A stretch of DNA of 64,000 nt, from positions 1-64,000 of the forward strand of contig NZ_SNXR01000014.1 in the NCBI RefSeq assembly GCF_004362665.1. Reading direction: 5' to 3'. Within the stretch, counting starts at the first letter, position 1. Each line of letters begins with the position of its first letter. The position numbers and the translations under genes were made by a program. The notes below the pieces were generated by a model. The model did no database searches, was not told the DNA's origin, and saw nothing but the letters and a program-made list of their open reading frames with translations. Of this stretch, positions 1 to 8,475 are shown piece by piece. The stretch comes from Flavobacterium dankookense (lineage in GTDB: Bacteria; Bacteroidota; Bacteroidia; Flavobacteriales; Flavobacteriaceae).

Positions 1-33
1 ATTCTATATCGCTATTCTTTCGTTTAGCGGGTG

Positions 34-63
34 CAAAAGTAAGCATTTCTTTTTACCAAACAA
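34..63 (-). promoter_or_regulatory. Leftward Bacteroidota-type promoter (proximal)
   Basis: On the minus strand a TACTTTTG box (34-41) fits TAnnTTTG, and a TTG (61-63) lies 19 nt upstream of it. Both elements and the spacing match the Flavobacterium primary-sigma promoter. It reads out of the left edge, so its gene is not in the window. The transcript would begin in a CACCCGC sequence. Confidence 0.6.
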
Positions 64-145
64 GCTTTTTTGAAAATATTTTTTAAAATTATTTTTAATA
101 ATCTCCTGTCAGTAAAAATATCAATGAACTCCCTATTGCGGGGTG

Positions 146-177
146 CAAATATAAAAACTATTTATCCCCTAATCCAA
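146..177 (-). promoter_or_regulatory. Leftward Bacteroidota-type promoter (distal)
   Basis: A minus-strand TATATTTG (146-153) has a TTG (175-177) 21 nt upstream, again an exact consensus fit. It lies about 110 bp upstream of the promoter at 34-63, so the unseen gene or RNA to the left would have tandem promoters. The start of this transcript includes CCCGCAATAGGGAGTTCATTGA. The rest of 1-307 holds no gene I can support. Confidence 0.6.
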
Positions 178-307
178 ATATTTTTTAACCTTTTTTTTGC
201 CTTTTTCTTAAGTGGTTGATTATATGTTTTTTGAAAATGAAAATGGAAGCTATAAAGTATCCAAAAGATATAAAAAATCAATTTCATTGACAAAAACACG
301 AATTGTC

Positions 308-1567
308 CTAGTCAAATCTAATTGATTTTGAAGGTGAAATTTTAGTAATAAGATAAGCAGGAATTAATAAAACAAGTACTATTATAGTAATTGTACTCAT
401 GTTTAATAAAAAAATATGCCATAAATTTATATCAATAGGAACATTTTTTACATAATAACTTTCTGGATTCAATTGTACAATACCAAAATACTTTTGAATT
501 AATAAGAATAAAAAAGCAATTACATTTCCATAAAACAATCCTTTTAAAATTAAATAAAAAGCATTGTAAAGAAAAATTTTTCTTATTGACCAGTTATTTG
601 CTCCTAACGATTTCAATATTCCTATCATTTGGGTTCTCTCTAAAATCAGTATTAAAAGAGCAACAACCATATTAATGATTGAAACAACAATCATAACAAC
701 AAGTATAACAATGATATTAAAATCAAAAAGCTTAAGCCATTCAAAAATATAATAATACTTCTCAACTATAGTTATAGAGTCTAAAGTGGACGAGGTTTCA
801 TCATAAACCTCTTGTCCTTTTTCATCTATTTTAGAAAAATCATCAACAAAAATCTCAAAAGAACCTATTTCATTGGGTTTCCATTTATTTATTCTTTGAA
901 TATGGCGAATATCACCAATGACAAAACTCGAATCAAACTCTTGAAATCCTGAATTATAAATTCCAACAATCTTAAAATTTCTCAAATTATAACCTTGACT
1001 ATCTTCTTTCATAAAGTAGGTTATAAACTTATCACCTAATTTTAATCCTAATCTATCAGTTAAATATTGAGAAATTATTATTTCTTCATTTAAATTAGAT
1101 TTTAAATTTGGCAATCTTCCTTCAACTAAATATTCTTTTAAATTATCAAACTGATAATCTTTACCAATTCCTTTAAAAATAATTCCTTCAACTGCAGTTT
1201 CGCTTCTTATCATTCCAGCTTTGCTTGCAACGGCTTGAACATGATTAATACCCTCAACATTTTTAAAACTTGGATAAAAATCTTGATGTATTGATATAGG
1301 CTTCGTACTTACATCAGATTGGTTATCATTATAACTGGAAATTAATATGTGTCCATTGAAAGCAGAAATTTTTTGGCGTATTTTTTGTTGTAATCCAATA
1401 CCTGTAGACACTGAAACAATCATCATAATCATTCCTAATGCTACTGCAGTTATTGCGATTTTTATTATTGGTGCAGAAATACTACTTTTATACTCTTTAG
1501 TAGTAATCAATCGTTTTGCTATAAAATATTCTAATTTCAAATGTATGAATTCAAATTTGGTGCTCAA
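308..1567 (-). CDS. LolE/FtsX-like ABC transporter permease
   Basis: Inner-membrane permease of the LolC/LolE/MacB-FtsX type, 419 aa at the longest start. One transmembrane helix near residues 33-57 precedes a large periplasmic domain, and three C-terminal helices follow (about 283-308, 330-357, 385-410), the usual MacB-PCD plus FtsX arrangement. Family knowledge suggests a role in moving lipoproteins or other envelope substrates; no ATPase gene is adjacent. The 1567 start is a TTG and overlaps the start of the divergent lipoprotein gene by 23 bp. A second TTG at 1540 gives a protein beginning just before LEYFIAKRL, which is where I would expect the family to start, and it removes the overlap. 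The true start is therefore uncertain. Confidence 0.82.
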   Translation of the reverse strand: MSTKFEFIHLKLEYFIAKRLITTKEYKSSISAPIIKIAITAVALGMIMMIVSVSTGIGLQQKIRQKISAFNGHILISSYNDNQSDVSTKPISIHQDFYPSFKNVEGINHVQAVASKAGMIRSETAVEGIIFKGIGKDYQFDNLKEYLVEGRLPNLKSNLNEEIIISQYLTDRLGLKLGDKFITYFMKEDSQGYNLRNFKIVGIYNSGFQEFDSSFVIGDIRHIQRINKWKPNEIGSFEIFVDDFSKIDEKGQEVYDETSSTLDSITIVEKYYYIFEWLKLFDFNIIVILVVMIVVSIINMVVALLILILERTQMIGILKSLGANNWSIRKIFLYNAFYLILKGLFYGNVIAFLFLLIQKYFGIVQLNPESYYVKNVPIDINLWHIFLLNMSTITIIVLVLLIPAYLITKISPSKSIRFD

Positions 1568-2771
1568 AAATACAGTTTTATTCTCGATTTTACTAATGCT
1601 TTCTTGCGGTGCTTCTCAAAAACCAGAAGTGAGAAACTTGGCGCAAAAAGCCAAAAACCAAAATCAAAATAACACTAAGCAAAATCTAGAAATAAAAACT
1701 GGAGCTGACAATTTAGGCAAATATCTTCCACTACTAAAAGATAAAAAAGTTGGAATCGTTACTAATCAAACTGGAATACTTTCAGACAAATCACATTTAG
1801 TTGATTTTCTTTTGGAGAAAAAAATAAACATCCAAAAAATCTACGCTCCTGAACATGGTTTTCGTGGTACAGCTGATGCAGGCGAATTAATTAAAGATGG
1901 CAAAGACACTAAAACTAACCTCCCAATTATTTCTTTATATGGAAATAATAAAAAACCAAAACCAGAACAATTAGCAGGAATTGAAATCATGGTTTTTGAT
2001 CTACAAGATGTTGGCGCACGATTTTATACCTACATTTCATCTTTACATTATATTATGGAAGCTTGTGCTGAAAATAATATTCCATTAATTGTTTTAGATA
2101 GACCAAATCCAAATGGGAGTATAGTTGACGGACCAATTTTAGAAAAAGAACATTCTAGTTTTGTTGGAATGCATCAAATTCCACTATTGCACGGAATGAC
2201 GATTGGTGAATATGCCAAAATGATAAATGGTGAAAAATGGCTGAAAGACCAAATACAATGCCAACTAACTATTATTCCTTGCCTCAATTACAATCGTGAA
2301 ATGGAATACAGTTTGCCTGTTAAACCTTCACCCAATTTACCAAATGATCAATCAATAAATCTGTATGCTAGTTTGTGCTTATTTGAAGGCACCAATGTTA
2401 GCGTTGGTCGCGGAACTGAAATGCAATTCCAAATTTACGGCTCACCTTTTTTACCTAAAAGCAATTTTAGCTTTACACCAATTCCAAATTTTGGTGCAAA
2501 AGACCCAACACATAAAAACCAATTATGCTTTGGTGAAGATTTAACAAAAATTCAAAAAGTAAAACAATTGGAACTAAAATGGCTCATCAAAGCGTATAAC
2601 ACAACTTCAGATAAAAGTAAATTTTTTAATGATTTTTTTACCAAATTAGCTGGAACAAAAAAACTTCAACAACAAATTGAAGTTGGAATTTCTGAAGCAC
2701 AAATTAGAAATTCATGGAAAAATGGACTGAATGAATTTAAAAGTTTGAGAAAAAAGTATTTAATCTACTAA
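1545..2771 (+). CDS. DUF1343 lipoprotein, NamZ-type exo-beta-N-acetylmuramidase family
   Basis: The reading frame is open from 1347, but ATG at 1545 gives a clear lipoprotein signal (MNSNLVLKNT..., lipobox LMLSC with Cys near residue 23). The 408-aa product carries the DUF1343 signatures GIVTNQTG, APEHGFRG, DLQDVGARFYTY, DRPNPNG and EGTNVSVGRGTE. NamZ members of this family release terminal N-acetylmuramic acid from peptidoglycan fragments, so cell-wall turnover or recycling in the periplasm is the likely role. The gene diverges from the permease at 308-1567 and ends 12 bp inside the converging small membrane gene at 2760-2993. Confidence 0.85.
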   Translation: MNSNLVLKNTVLFSILLMLSCGASQKPEVRNLAQKAKNQNQNNTKQNLEIKTGADNLGKYLPLLKDKKVGIVTNQTGILSDKSHLVDFLLEKKINIQKIYAPEHGFRGTADAGELIKDGKDTKTNLPIISLYGNNKKPKPEQLAGIEIMVFDLQDVGARFYTYISSLHYIMEACAENNIPLIVLDRPNPNGSIVDGPILEKEHSSFVGMHQIPLLHGMTIGEYAKMINGEKWLKDQIQCQLTIIPCLNYNREMEYSLPVKPSPNLPNDQSINLYASLCLFEGTNVSVGRGTEMQFQIYGSPFLPKSNFSFTPIPNFGAKDPTHKNQLCFGEDLTKIQKVKQLELKWLIKAYNTTSDKSKFFNDFFTKLAGTKKLQQQIEVGISEAQIRNSWKNGLNEFKSLRKKYLIY

Positions 2772-2993
2772 TTGTTCACTATTAGAAATACTTTTGAAAA
2801 CTCTAAAAAGAAAATACAAAGCAGAAAAAGAAATGAAAAGAAATCCAAAAACAAGAAGAGACATCATAAAAACTTCGAACATTTCATAGACAAAAGCATT
2901 TTTACTTTCCTCGGCATCTACAATGTAACCCAAAAAAGAAATACTCAAAGAAATAATGTAAATAACCAGCAAATAAAAATGGAGCTTTTTCAT
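2760..2993 (-). CDS. Small two-helix membrane protein, unknown function
   Basis: 77 aa, ATG start. Two strongly hydrophobic segments (about residues 5-26 and 40-66) are separated by a short acidic loop (DAEESKN), so it should be a small inner-membrane protein. I do not recognise a family. Its 3' end overlaps the 3' end of the DUF1343 gene tail to tail by 12 bp. The PH-like membrane protein gene lies 41 bp upstream on the same strand, so co-transcription is plausible. The opposite-strand frame here (2772-3134) is low-complexity and is not believed. Confidence 0.55.
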   Translation of the reverse strand: MKKLHFYLLVIYIISLSISFLGYIVDAEESKNAFVYEMFEVFMMSLLVFGFLFISFSALYFLFRVFKSISNSEQLVD

Positions 2994-3034
2994 AATATCA
3001 TGTTTTCTAATATAACGAAAAAGTTTGTTTTTTA

Positions 3035-3424
3035 TTATGTGACAACTTCAATATTTGGATTAATTTTTAAAAGTTCTTGTATAAATTCCTCTCTTTCTCT
3101 TGGAGAAATTAAAACTTCATCATACGTATTATAGACTACTGCAATTCTATCCAAAGACAATGCAGGTGAACTCAACGGATTATTTGTTCTGTAAATTTTT
3201 CTAATTGAATGAATGCTTATTTTAGTATTCCATATAATTAGATTTTCGCTGTCTATTTTGTATCGAATGGTTTTCGACAAAAAATAAAACACGACCAAAA
3301 TCAATCCAAAAACTAATGATAAAACATATTCTTTACTAAGAATTCCATCAATAATTGGATATCCAAAAATAACCAAAACTAACACAACCAACCACCAATC
3401 TATCTTTGATTTAAAAACTTTCAT
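3035..3424 (-). CDS. Membrane-anchored bacterial PH-like domain protein
   Basis: 129 aa. Two hydrophobic segments (about residues 10-28 and 33-50) precede a soluble domain with the pattern TIRYKIDSENLIIW...SIRKIYRTNNPLSSPALSLDRIAV, typical of the small bacterial PH-like (YyaB/DUF1200) family. The conserved NPLSSPALSLDRI stretch is the main support. Function is unknown beyond a membrane-associated domain. The stop is one base from the YkgJ-type gene's stop side, so the two are probably one transcript. Confidence 0.7.
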   Translation of the reverse strand: MKVFKSKIDWWLVVLVLVIFGYPIIDGILSKEYVLSLVFGLILVVFYFLSKTIRYKIDSENLIIWNTKISIHSIRKIYRTNNPLSSPALSLDRIAVVYNTYDEVLISPREREEFIQELLKINPNIEVVT

Positions 3425-3425
3425 C

Positions 3426-3920
3426 TTATAAAGGTATTTTTTTCTTCATTTCTTCAACAATATTATACGCTGCTGGACAAATAGCAACATTCTTCAAAGT
3501 CAAATCTGAAATTTGTTGGAACTTTTTTCTGTCTGTATGTGGAAATTCACGACATGCTTTAGGGCGAACATCATAAATCATGCAATAATTTTCAGTATCC
3601 AAAAAAGTACAAGGAACACTTTTCAAAACATAATCTTTATCTTCATCAATCTGCAAATAAGTATCGATAAATTGCTGTGGTTTTTGGCGAAAATGCTTTG
3701 CTATCCTTTCTATATCTGCCAAAGTAAAAAGTGGTCCAGTGGTTTTGCAACAATTAGCACAGTCTAAACAATTTGTTTTTTTAAATTCTTTTTCGTGTAA
3801 TTCTTGCATAACATAATCCAAATTTTTTGGTGTTTTCTTTTTTAGCTTATCAAAATACTTTTTATTTTCGATATGCGTATCTTTGGCTAACTTTTGAATA
3901 TTGTTTAAAATTTGTTTCAC
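3426..3920 (-). CDS. YkgJ-family cysteine cluster protein
   Basis: 164 aa with the YkgJ/UPF0153 pattern of cysteines: CLDCANCC near residues 56-63, then CTF, CMIYDVRPKACREFPH and a late CPAA. These probably bind zinc or an Fe-S cluster; the biochemical function of the family is not settled. The start is GTG at 3920, since no ATG occurs until well inside the conserved region. The methyltransferase gene begins divergently 75 bp away. It is followed closely by the PH-like membrane protein gene. Confidence 0.8.
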   Translation of the reverse strand: MKQILNNIQKLAKDTHIENKKYFDKLKKKTPKNLDYVMQELHEKEFKKTNCLDCANCCKTTGPLFTLADIERIAKHFRQKPQQFIDTYLQIDEDKDYVLKSVPCTFLDTENYCMIYDVRPKACREFPHTDRKKFQQISDLTLKNVAICPAAYNIVEEMKKKIPL

Positions 3921-3995
3921 GTTTCTGGTTTCACTTTTGATACTACAAAGTTAACAACTTTAAAACTTGAAACCTTAAACCACAAACTTAAATTA

Positions 3996-4715
3996 ATGAA
4001 AGACCTTTTTGGAAAAGCCATACTCGATTTTCAAACCAATAATTCACCCGAAAATTTAATCACAGAAACTACTATTTCTGAAGCCGATGAAATGGAAGTT
4101 GCTTATCTTTTTCGTTCTTTTGACCAAATGCCAAAACTTGAAAAGAAAGCACTTCTACTTTCAAGAGGAAAAATTCTAGATGTAGGATGTGGCGCAGGAA
4201 GTCATAGTTTGTATCTTCAAGAAAATGGTTTTGATGTTACTGCTATAGACATTTCTAAAAATGCAATTGAAGCGTGCCAACTTCGTGGTTTGAAAAATGC
4301 AAAAGTTCTAAATGTTTTAGATCTTGCTTCCGATTTACAACAAAATGAAAAGTTTGATACCATTATTTTATTGATGAATGGCACTGGAATTTTTGGAACA
4401 CTTGCTGCGACATCTAAATATCTTCAAAAAATAAAAGCATTACTCCAACCAAACGGGCAAGTTCTCATAGATAGTTCGGATATTATCTATATGTTTGACC
4501 AAGAAGACGATGGAAGTTATTTGGTTCCGACCAATCAATATTATGGTGAATTGACTTTTACTATTTCGTATAAAAATGAAACCGAAATTGCTTTTCCTTG
4601 GTTGTATTTGGATTATAATACACTACAAAATGTTGCCCATGCTAATGGCTTTGACTGCGAATTGGTTTTAGAAGGTAAGCATTTTGACTATTTAGCAAAA
4701 CTGACTATTTTATAA
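3996..4715 (+). CDS. Class I SAM-dependent methyltransferase
   Basis: 239 aa from the ATG at 3996; an earlier TTG frame start at 3912 would add a non-conserved tail. The SAM-binding motif ILDVGCGAGSHSLYL, an acidic strand end VTAIDIS and the post-I region FDTIILLMNGTGIFG identify a Rossmann-fold methyltransferase. The substrate cannot be read from the sequence. It stands alone, convergent with the DUF2059 gene, with a hairpin between the two stops. Confidence 0.8.
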   Translation: MKDLFGKAILDFQTNNSPENLITETTISEADEMEVAYLFRSFDQMPKLEKKALLLSRGKILDVGCGAGSHSLYLQENGFDVTAIDISKNAIEACQLRGLKNAKVLNVLDLASDLQQNEKFDTIILLMNGTGIFGTLAATSKYLQKIKALLQPNGQVLIDSSDIIYMFDQEDDGSYLVPTNQYYGELTFTISYKNETEIAFPWLYLDYNTLQNVAHANGFDCELVLEGKHFDYLAKLTIL

Positions 4716-4720
4716 AATAA

Positions 4721-4749
4721 AAAATCCCAAACATAACGCTTGAGATTTT
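4721..4749. terminator. Bidirectional intrinsic terminator
   Basis: An imperfect stem (AAATC-C-CAA with TTG-A-GATTT) around a 9-nt loop is flanked by A-runs on one side and T-runs on the other. It lies between two convergent stops (4715 and 4773), as expected for a shared terminator. Confidence 0.55.
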
Positions 4750-4772
4750 TTTATTTTTTTTATGATTGAGAA

Positions 4773-5180
4773 TTATTGCTGAACGTATTTCATCATCATT
4801 CCTTGCAAACCTTGTCCCCATTCTTGACCAGCAGCTTGAGATTTTTCTAGCATAACTCCTGCTTTTTCATTGATTTTTTTCCCTACTGGACTTTCATAAA
4901 AAGCCAACATCGCTTTGATGTCTTCTTTTGTATATTCTTCCATATAAATAGTTGCCAGTTTATCATACAATGCTGGTAATGTAGCATCAAATTCTAAAAT
5001 GAATGCAGCTTGTTTATCTTTTGGAACCATCTGTAAAATTTGATCCTTCGCTGATTTCATTTGATTAGCTGAACCACTTAATTCAATTACTTTCAGAACT
5101 TCTTTTTTGAATGCATCATCTTGAGCAAAACCTACTTGTGAAACGAATGCAAATGCTACTGCGATTAAAATTTTTTTCAT
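4773..5180 (-). CDS. Secreted DUF2059 domain protein
   Basis: 135 aa. A cleavable signal peptide (MKKILIAVAFAFVSQVGFAQ) is followed by a helical DUF2059 domain containing LKVIELSGSANQ, TYMEEYTKEDIKAMLAFYESPVGKKI and a late MGQGLQGMM-type tail. The FYESPVGKK motif is the most diagnostic part. It should be periplasmic; the family has no established activity. It stands as a single gene. Confidence 0.85.
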   Translation of the reverse strand: MKKILIAVAFAFVSQVGFAQDDAFKKEVLKVIELSGSANQMKSAKDQILQMVPKDKQAAFILEFDATLPALYDKLATIYMEEYTKEDIKAMLAFYESPVGKKINEKAGVMLEKSQAAGQEWGQGLQGMMMKYVQQ

Positions 5181-5263
5181 TTTGTTTTTTGTTTATTTAT
5201 TTTATAAAAATAGTATTTTTTTGTAAAAAGACGAAATAATGTTTTTAATTACAATAATTTTTA

Positions 5264-6019
5264 CTACGTTTTGATTTTAATTGGTAAGCTATACTGGCAT
5301 CTTACTGGAATATTATTTTGAGACGCTGGTATCCATTTTGGACATATTTTCAAAACTCTAATAGCTTCTTTACCTGTTCCATAACCCAAATCTTTTATGA
5401 CCTTTATATCGATTAAACTACCATCAACATCTACTGTAAATGTAACTAAAACTTCCCCTTTCAATCCTTCCTCGTCTGGAGTTTTGTAATTTTGAGCAAT
5501 GAATTTATAAAAACCTACCAAACCGCCACCAAACTCAGGTATCTTTTGTACGTCATTAATTCCATATACTTTTTTTTCTATCTCAGTTTGATTATTAGGA
5601 TTACTTTTATCTTCTAAATTTTTTATATCGTTAGTTTTTTCTCTAAAAACCATTGGATATTTTATCTCAACACTAATTGGTTTGCCTCCTTTTTTTGCTG
5701 GCATCCATTTAGGACATTTTTTTAAAACCCTAATAATTTCTGTTGCCGATTCCATATCAAGAATTTCAACAATTTTTATATTCTTTACACTTCCTTGTTC
5801 ATCAATTGTAAAAGCAAAAACCATTTTTCCAGGCTTGGTAACTTTACTATAATCAAATTCGGAATTAATAAATTCACCAAATTTCACCATAGTATCATCA
5901 CCTCTGAATGTTGCTTCTATTCTATCTCCACCAAGATAAACTTCGTCTTCGCCACCAATTTGTGCAACACAAAGTAATGGTGAAAATAATAACATAAAAT
6001 ATAAAATGAAAGCTTTCAT
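5264..6019 (-). CDS. Periplasmic protein with two TonB C-terminal domains
   Basis: 251 aa. It has a signal peptide (cleavage near residue 20, after VAQ) rather than the N-terminal transmembrane anchor of a true TonB, and two successive TonB C-terminal-like domains, about residues 45-125 and 160-251. The second ends in VLKICPKWIPASQ...VRCQYSLPIKIK and closely resembles the end of the TonB encoded at 9629-10420 (DIGYGTGKEAIRVLKSCPKW), so the two are paralogues. Without an anchor or proline-rich spacer it probably cannot carry out normal ExbB/D energy transfer. The start lies 2 bp after the queE stop, suggesting co-transcription with queE. Confidence 0.75.
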   Translation of the reverse strand: MKAFILYFMLLFSPLLCVAQIGGEDEVYLGGDRIEATFRGDDTMVKFGEFINSEFDYSKVTKPGKMVFAFTIDEQGSVKNIKIVEILDMESATEIIRVLKKCPKWMPAKKGGKPISVEIKYPMVFREKTNDIKNLEDKSNPNNQTEIEKKVYGINDVQKIPEFGGGLVGFYKFIAQNYKTPDEEGLKGEVLVTFTVDVDGSLIDIKVIKDLGYGTGKEAIRVLKICPKWIPASQNNIPVRCQYSLPIKIKT

Positions 6020-6021
6020 CT

Positions 6022-6654
6022 TTAAGGTATGTTTAAATATTTATGTGTTTGCAAAGAAACTCTCCATTTTGGATTATTCATAACATAGTCTACAATTAAA
6101 GGAGTCATTTCTTCTTTTTTACTCCATTCAGGTTGTAAAAAAAGTATCGCTTTTGAATTTACTTTTGCGGCTTGTTCTTCGGCAAATTGAAAGTCATGTT
6201 TATTATAAATAATAACTTTTAGTTCATCAGCAATTTCATAAGCAGAATTAACTGGTAGTTTATTTTTTTTAGGAGAAAGACAAAACCAATCCCATGTTCC
6301 TGAAACGGGATAAGCACCGGAAGTTTCAATATGAACTCTTAAATTTTTACTTTTTAATTTTTGAGTAAGTAGTGTCATATCCCAAGTTAATGGTTCGCCA
6401 CCAGTTACTACAACAGTATCCGCATATTTGGCTGCATTTTCTACTATCAAATCTGTAGCTGTTGGTGGATGTAAATCGGCATTCCAACTTTCTTTAACGT
6501 CACACCAATGACAACCCACATCACAACCTCCAATTCTAATAAAATAAGCTGCTGTTCCTGTGTGAAAACCTTCTCCTTGTATAGTGTAAAACTCTTCCAT
6601 CAACGGTAGCATTTCGCCTTTATCAACCGCTAATTGTATTTCTTTTGCAATCAT
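6022..6654 (-). CDS. queE: 7-carboxy-7-deazaguanine synthase
   Basis: 210-aa radical SAM enzyme that converts 6-carboxy-tetrahydropterin to 7-carboxy-7-deazaguanine in queuosine (preQ0) synthesis. The cluster-binding motif is GGCDVGCHWCDV, the Cx3Cx2C pattern seen in QueE rather than standard Cx3Cx2C spacing in other contexts; EFYTIQGEGFHTG, VVTGGEPL and HIETSG are also typical. Length is normal for the family. The TonB-domain gene follows 2 bp downstream. Another queuosine gene, queA, is in the window at 21884-22933 but in a separate unit. Confidence 0.92.
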   Translation of the reverse strand: MIAKEIQLAVDKGEMLPLMEEFYTIQGEGFHTGTAAYFIRIGGCDVGCHWCDVKESWNADLHPPTATDLIVENAAKYADTVVVTGGEPLTWDMTLLTQKLKSKNLRVHIETSGAYPVSGTWDWFCLSPKKNKLPVNSAYEIADELKVIIYNKHDFQFAEEQAAKVNSKAILFLQPEWSKKEEMTPLIVDYVMNNPKWRVSLQTHKYLNIP

Positions 6655-6672
6655 TTTTTATAAACTTGTCGG

Positions 6673-6680
6673 CAAAGATA
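6673..6680 (-). promoter_or_regulatory. TAnnTTTG box upstream of queE
   Basis: Minus-strand TATCTTTG lies about 20 bp upstream of the queE ATG and fits the Bacteroidota -7 element exactly. I do not see a good TTG at the expected distance, so only this box is listed. Confidence 0.45.
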
Positions 6681-6753
6681 CTCAATTTGAATAGTAGTAA
6701 ATTTGAAAATTAAAAAATGCTTCTGATTATTTTACTCAAAGTTCAACTAAATA

Positions 6754-6783
6754 AAAAAACCGTCCAATAAATTGAACGGTTTA
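6754..6783 (-). terminator. Intrinsic terminator of the TPR-gene operon
   Basis: On the minus strand AAACCGTTCAAT pairs with its near-complement ending GACGGTTT and is followed by a T-run. It sits about 20 bp past the stop of the TPR gene, so it ends the long exbB-to-TPR operon. Confidence 0.75.
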
Positions 6784-6803
6784 TATATTTAAACTTTAAA
6801 CTG

Positions 6804-8465
6804 TTATTTCAAAAGCTTTAATGATTCAATAGCATAGTTATTTGCAGGATCAATAGTTAATGTTTTTGCAAGTAATTCTTTTGCTTTTGCTTTATCAGAG
6901 TTAGCATAGTGTGATGCCATATTGTTATACGACTCAATAATTTTAGCTTTATTTTTTCCAATATCATCTGGAGATTTAACAAGCACTAAATCAAGAAATT
7001 TTTGATAATTAGTAGCCATCAACTCATCTTTACCAAGCGAATTATTTAAACGAGCGTTATATAAATAAGCTTCTTGATATTCTGGACTTCTAACAACTAA
7101 GTTATCCAAAGCTTTTGAAGCGTTTTCTAAACTAACTGTATCTAGCGCAGCACCTTCTTTTCCTCTATTATCAGTATATACACAAATTGCGTAATACATA
7201 CTATCATCTAAAACTGTTTTAGATTCTGGGTTTGAAAGTGCAATTTCAAAATATTTCGATGCAATTCCATACTGTTTTTGAGAAAAATATCCTTTACCAA
7301 CATCACTAAAATCAGCAGCTAATAATGGTTCAATTTCAATTGCTTTTTTGATATCAGCGAAACCTTCATTCAATAAAGTTGCATCGCTAACAACACCATC
7401 AACTCCAATTGCTTTTTTAATTTTTGCCATTCCAAGGTATTGATAATCTCTACCAATAACTTTGTTAGCAGGATTATTAATGAATTGGTTCATTGCCGTT
7501 AAAGCTGCATCTGCATTACCATTTTCGTAGGCTGAATATCCTAAGTATCTCATAATTCTTGGATTTACTCCATCCAATTCTTTCATTTTATTTGCTTCAG
7601 CTTCCAAAGCTTTATAGTCTTTGTTCTTAACCAAAAAGTCTGCATAACGCATACGTGACGTCATCGAATAATCTGTTAACGACATGTATTTTGTATAATT
7701 TTCAAGTGCTATCTTTTGATATTCAACGCTTTTTGAAGGTTTGAAAGCTGCCCATTTGTTATATGTTTCTGCCAATTCTCTATAAACTGGACCATAATTT
7801 GGGTCTATTCCTTTTACTTCATTAAAAGCCTTGATTGATTCTTCAAAACTACTTGAACCTTTCAACAAAACTCCTAGTTGCATTTTTGCTCTTATTAATG
7901 ATGGATCAGTTTGATACGCATTTCTGTAAGCAACATACGATTCGCTTTGTTTTTTATCACCATATAAAGCATCTCCAAGCGCCAATTGCACTTGCGAGTC
8001 AGTTGGATTTACTGCTTTTGCCTTGTTTAATAACTCAATAGCTTTTTTGAAATCAGGCTTTTCAGCATTCATGTAGGCTCTTGCTATAAAAACATATTCT
8101 TCAATATCTTTCTTTTTAAGATCTTTGATTACCAAATCAAATTTTGCTTGAGCAGCAGCATTATCATTTGCATCCAAATCCATTTGTGCCAAACCAATAT
8201 TGTTTATTTTTCCGCCATCACCTGTTAATCCTTTTTGAAAGTAGATTTTAGCAGAATCAGCTATGTTTTGTTTTAAATATACGTTTCCTAATAAAAACGA
8301 AGCTTTACCACTAGTTGGTTTAGATTGTATAATCGTTTTTAATAATCCTTTTGCTTTTTCGAATTGTTCTGCATCGATAGCTTTTTTTGCTGGCTCTAAA
8401 TCTTGTGCTTGAGCAACAAAAGTTGAAGCTATAATTGCAAAACCTAAAATTTTACTCTTTTTCAT
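6804..8465 (-). CDS. Periplasmic tetratricopeptide repeat protein
   Basis: 553 aa with a signal peptide (MKKSKILGFAIIASTFVAQAQ). Many degenerate TPR units follow from about residue 24 to the end, for example AKGLLKTIIQSKPTSGKASFLLGNVYLKQ and AIELLNKAKAVNPTDSQVQLALGDALYGD. It should be a periplasmic scaffold, with no enzymatic motif. It begins 10 bp after the PstS-like gene and is the last gene of the run that starts with exbB, which suggests a structural or assembly role tied to the ExbB/D-TonB machine. This gene order is familiar in flavobacteria, but the role is inferred. Confidence 0.85.
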   Translation of the reverse strand: MKKSKILGFAIIASTFVAQAQDLEPAKKAIDAEQFEKAKGLLKTIIQSKPTSGKASFLLGNVYLKQNIADSAKIYFQKGLTGDGGKINNIGLAQMDLDANDNAAAQAKFDLVIKDLKKKDIEEYVFIARAYMNAEKPDFKKAIELLNKAKAVNPTDSQVQLALGDALYGDKKQSESYVAYRNAYQTDPSLIRAKMQLGVLLKGSSSFEESIKAFNEVKGIDPNYGPVYRELAETYNKWAAFKPSKSVEYQKIALENYTKYMSLTDYSMTSRMRYADFLVKNKDYKALEAEANKMKELDGVNPRIMRYLGYSAYENGNADAALTAMNQFINNPANKVIGRDYQYLGMAKIKKAIGVDGVVSDATLLNEGFADIKKAIEIEPLLAADFSDVGKGYFSQKQYGIASKYFEIALSNPESKTVLDDSMYYAICVYTDNRGKEGAALDTVSLENASKALDNLVVRSPEYQEAYLYNARLNNSLGKDELMATNYQKFLDLVLVKSPDDIGKNKAKIIESYNNMASHYANSDKAKAKELLAKTLTIDPANNYAIESLKLLK

Positions 8466-8475
8466 CTTTCTTTAT

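Noticed and set aside
1347..1544. Longer start for the DUF1343 protein
   Set aside because: It is antisense to the permease and would bury the lipoprotein signal.
2772..3134. 120-codon plus-strand frame
   Set aside because: Lys/Asn-rich low-complexity translation lying opposite two better-supported membrane protein genes.
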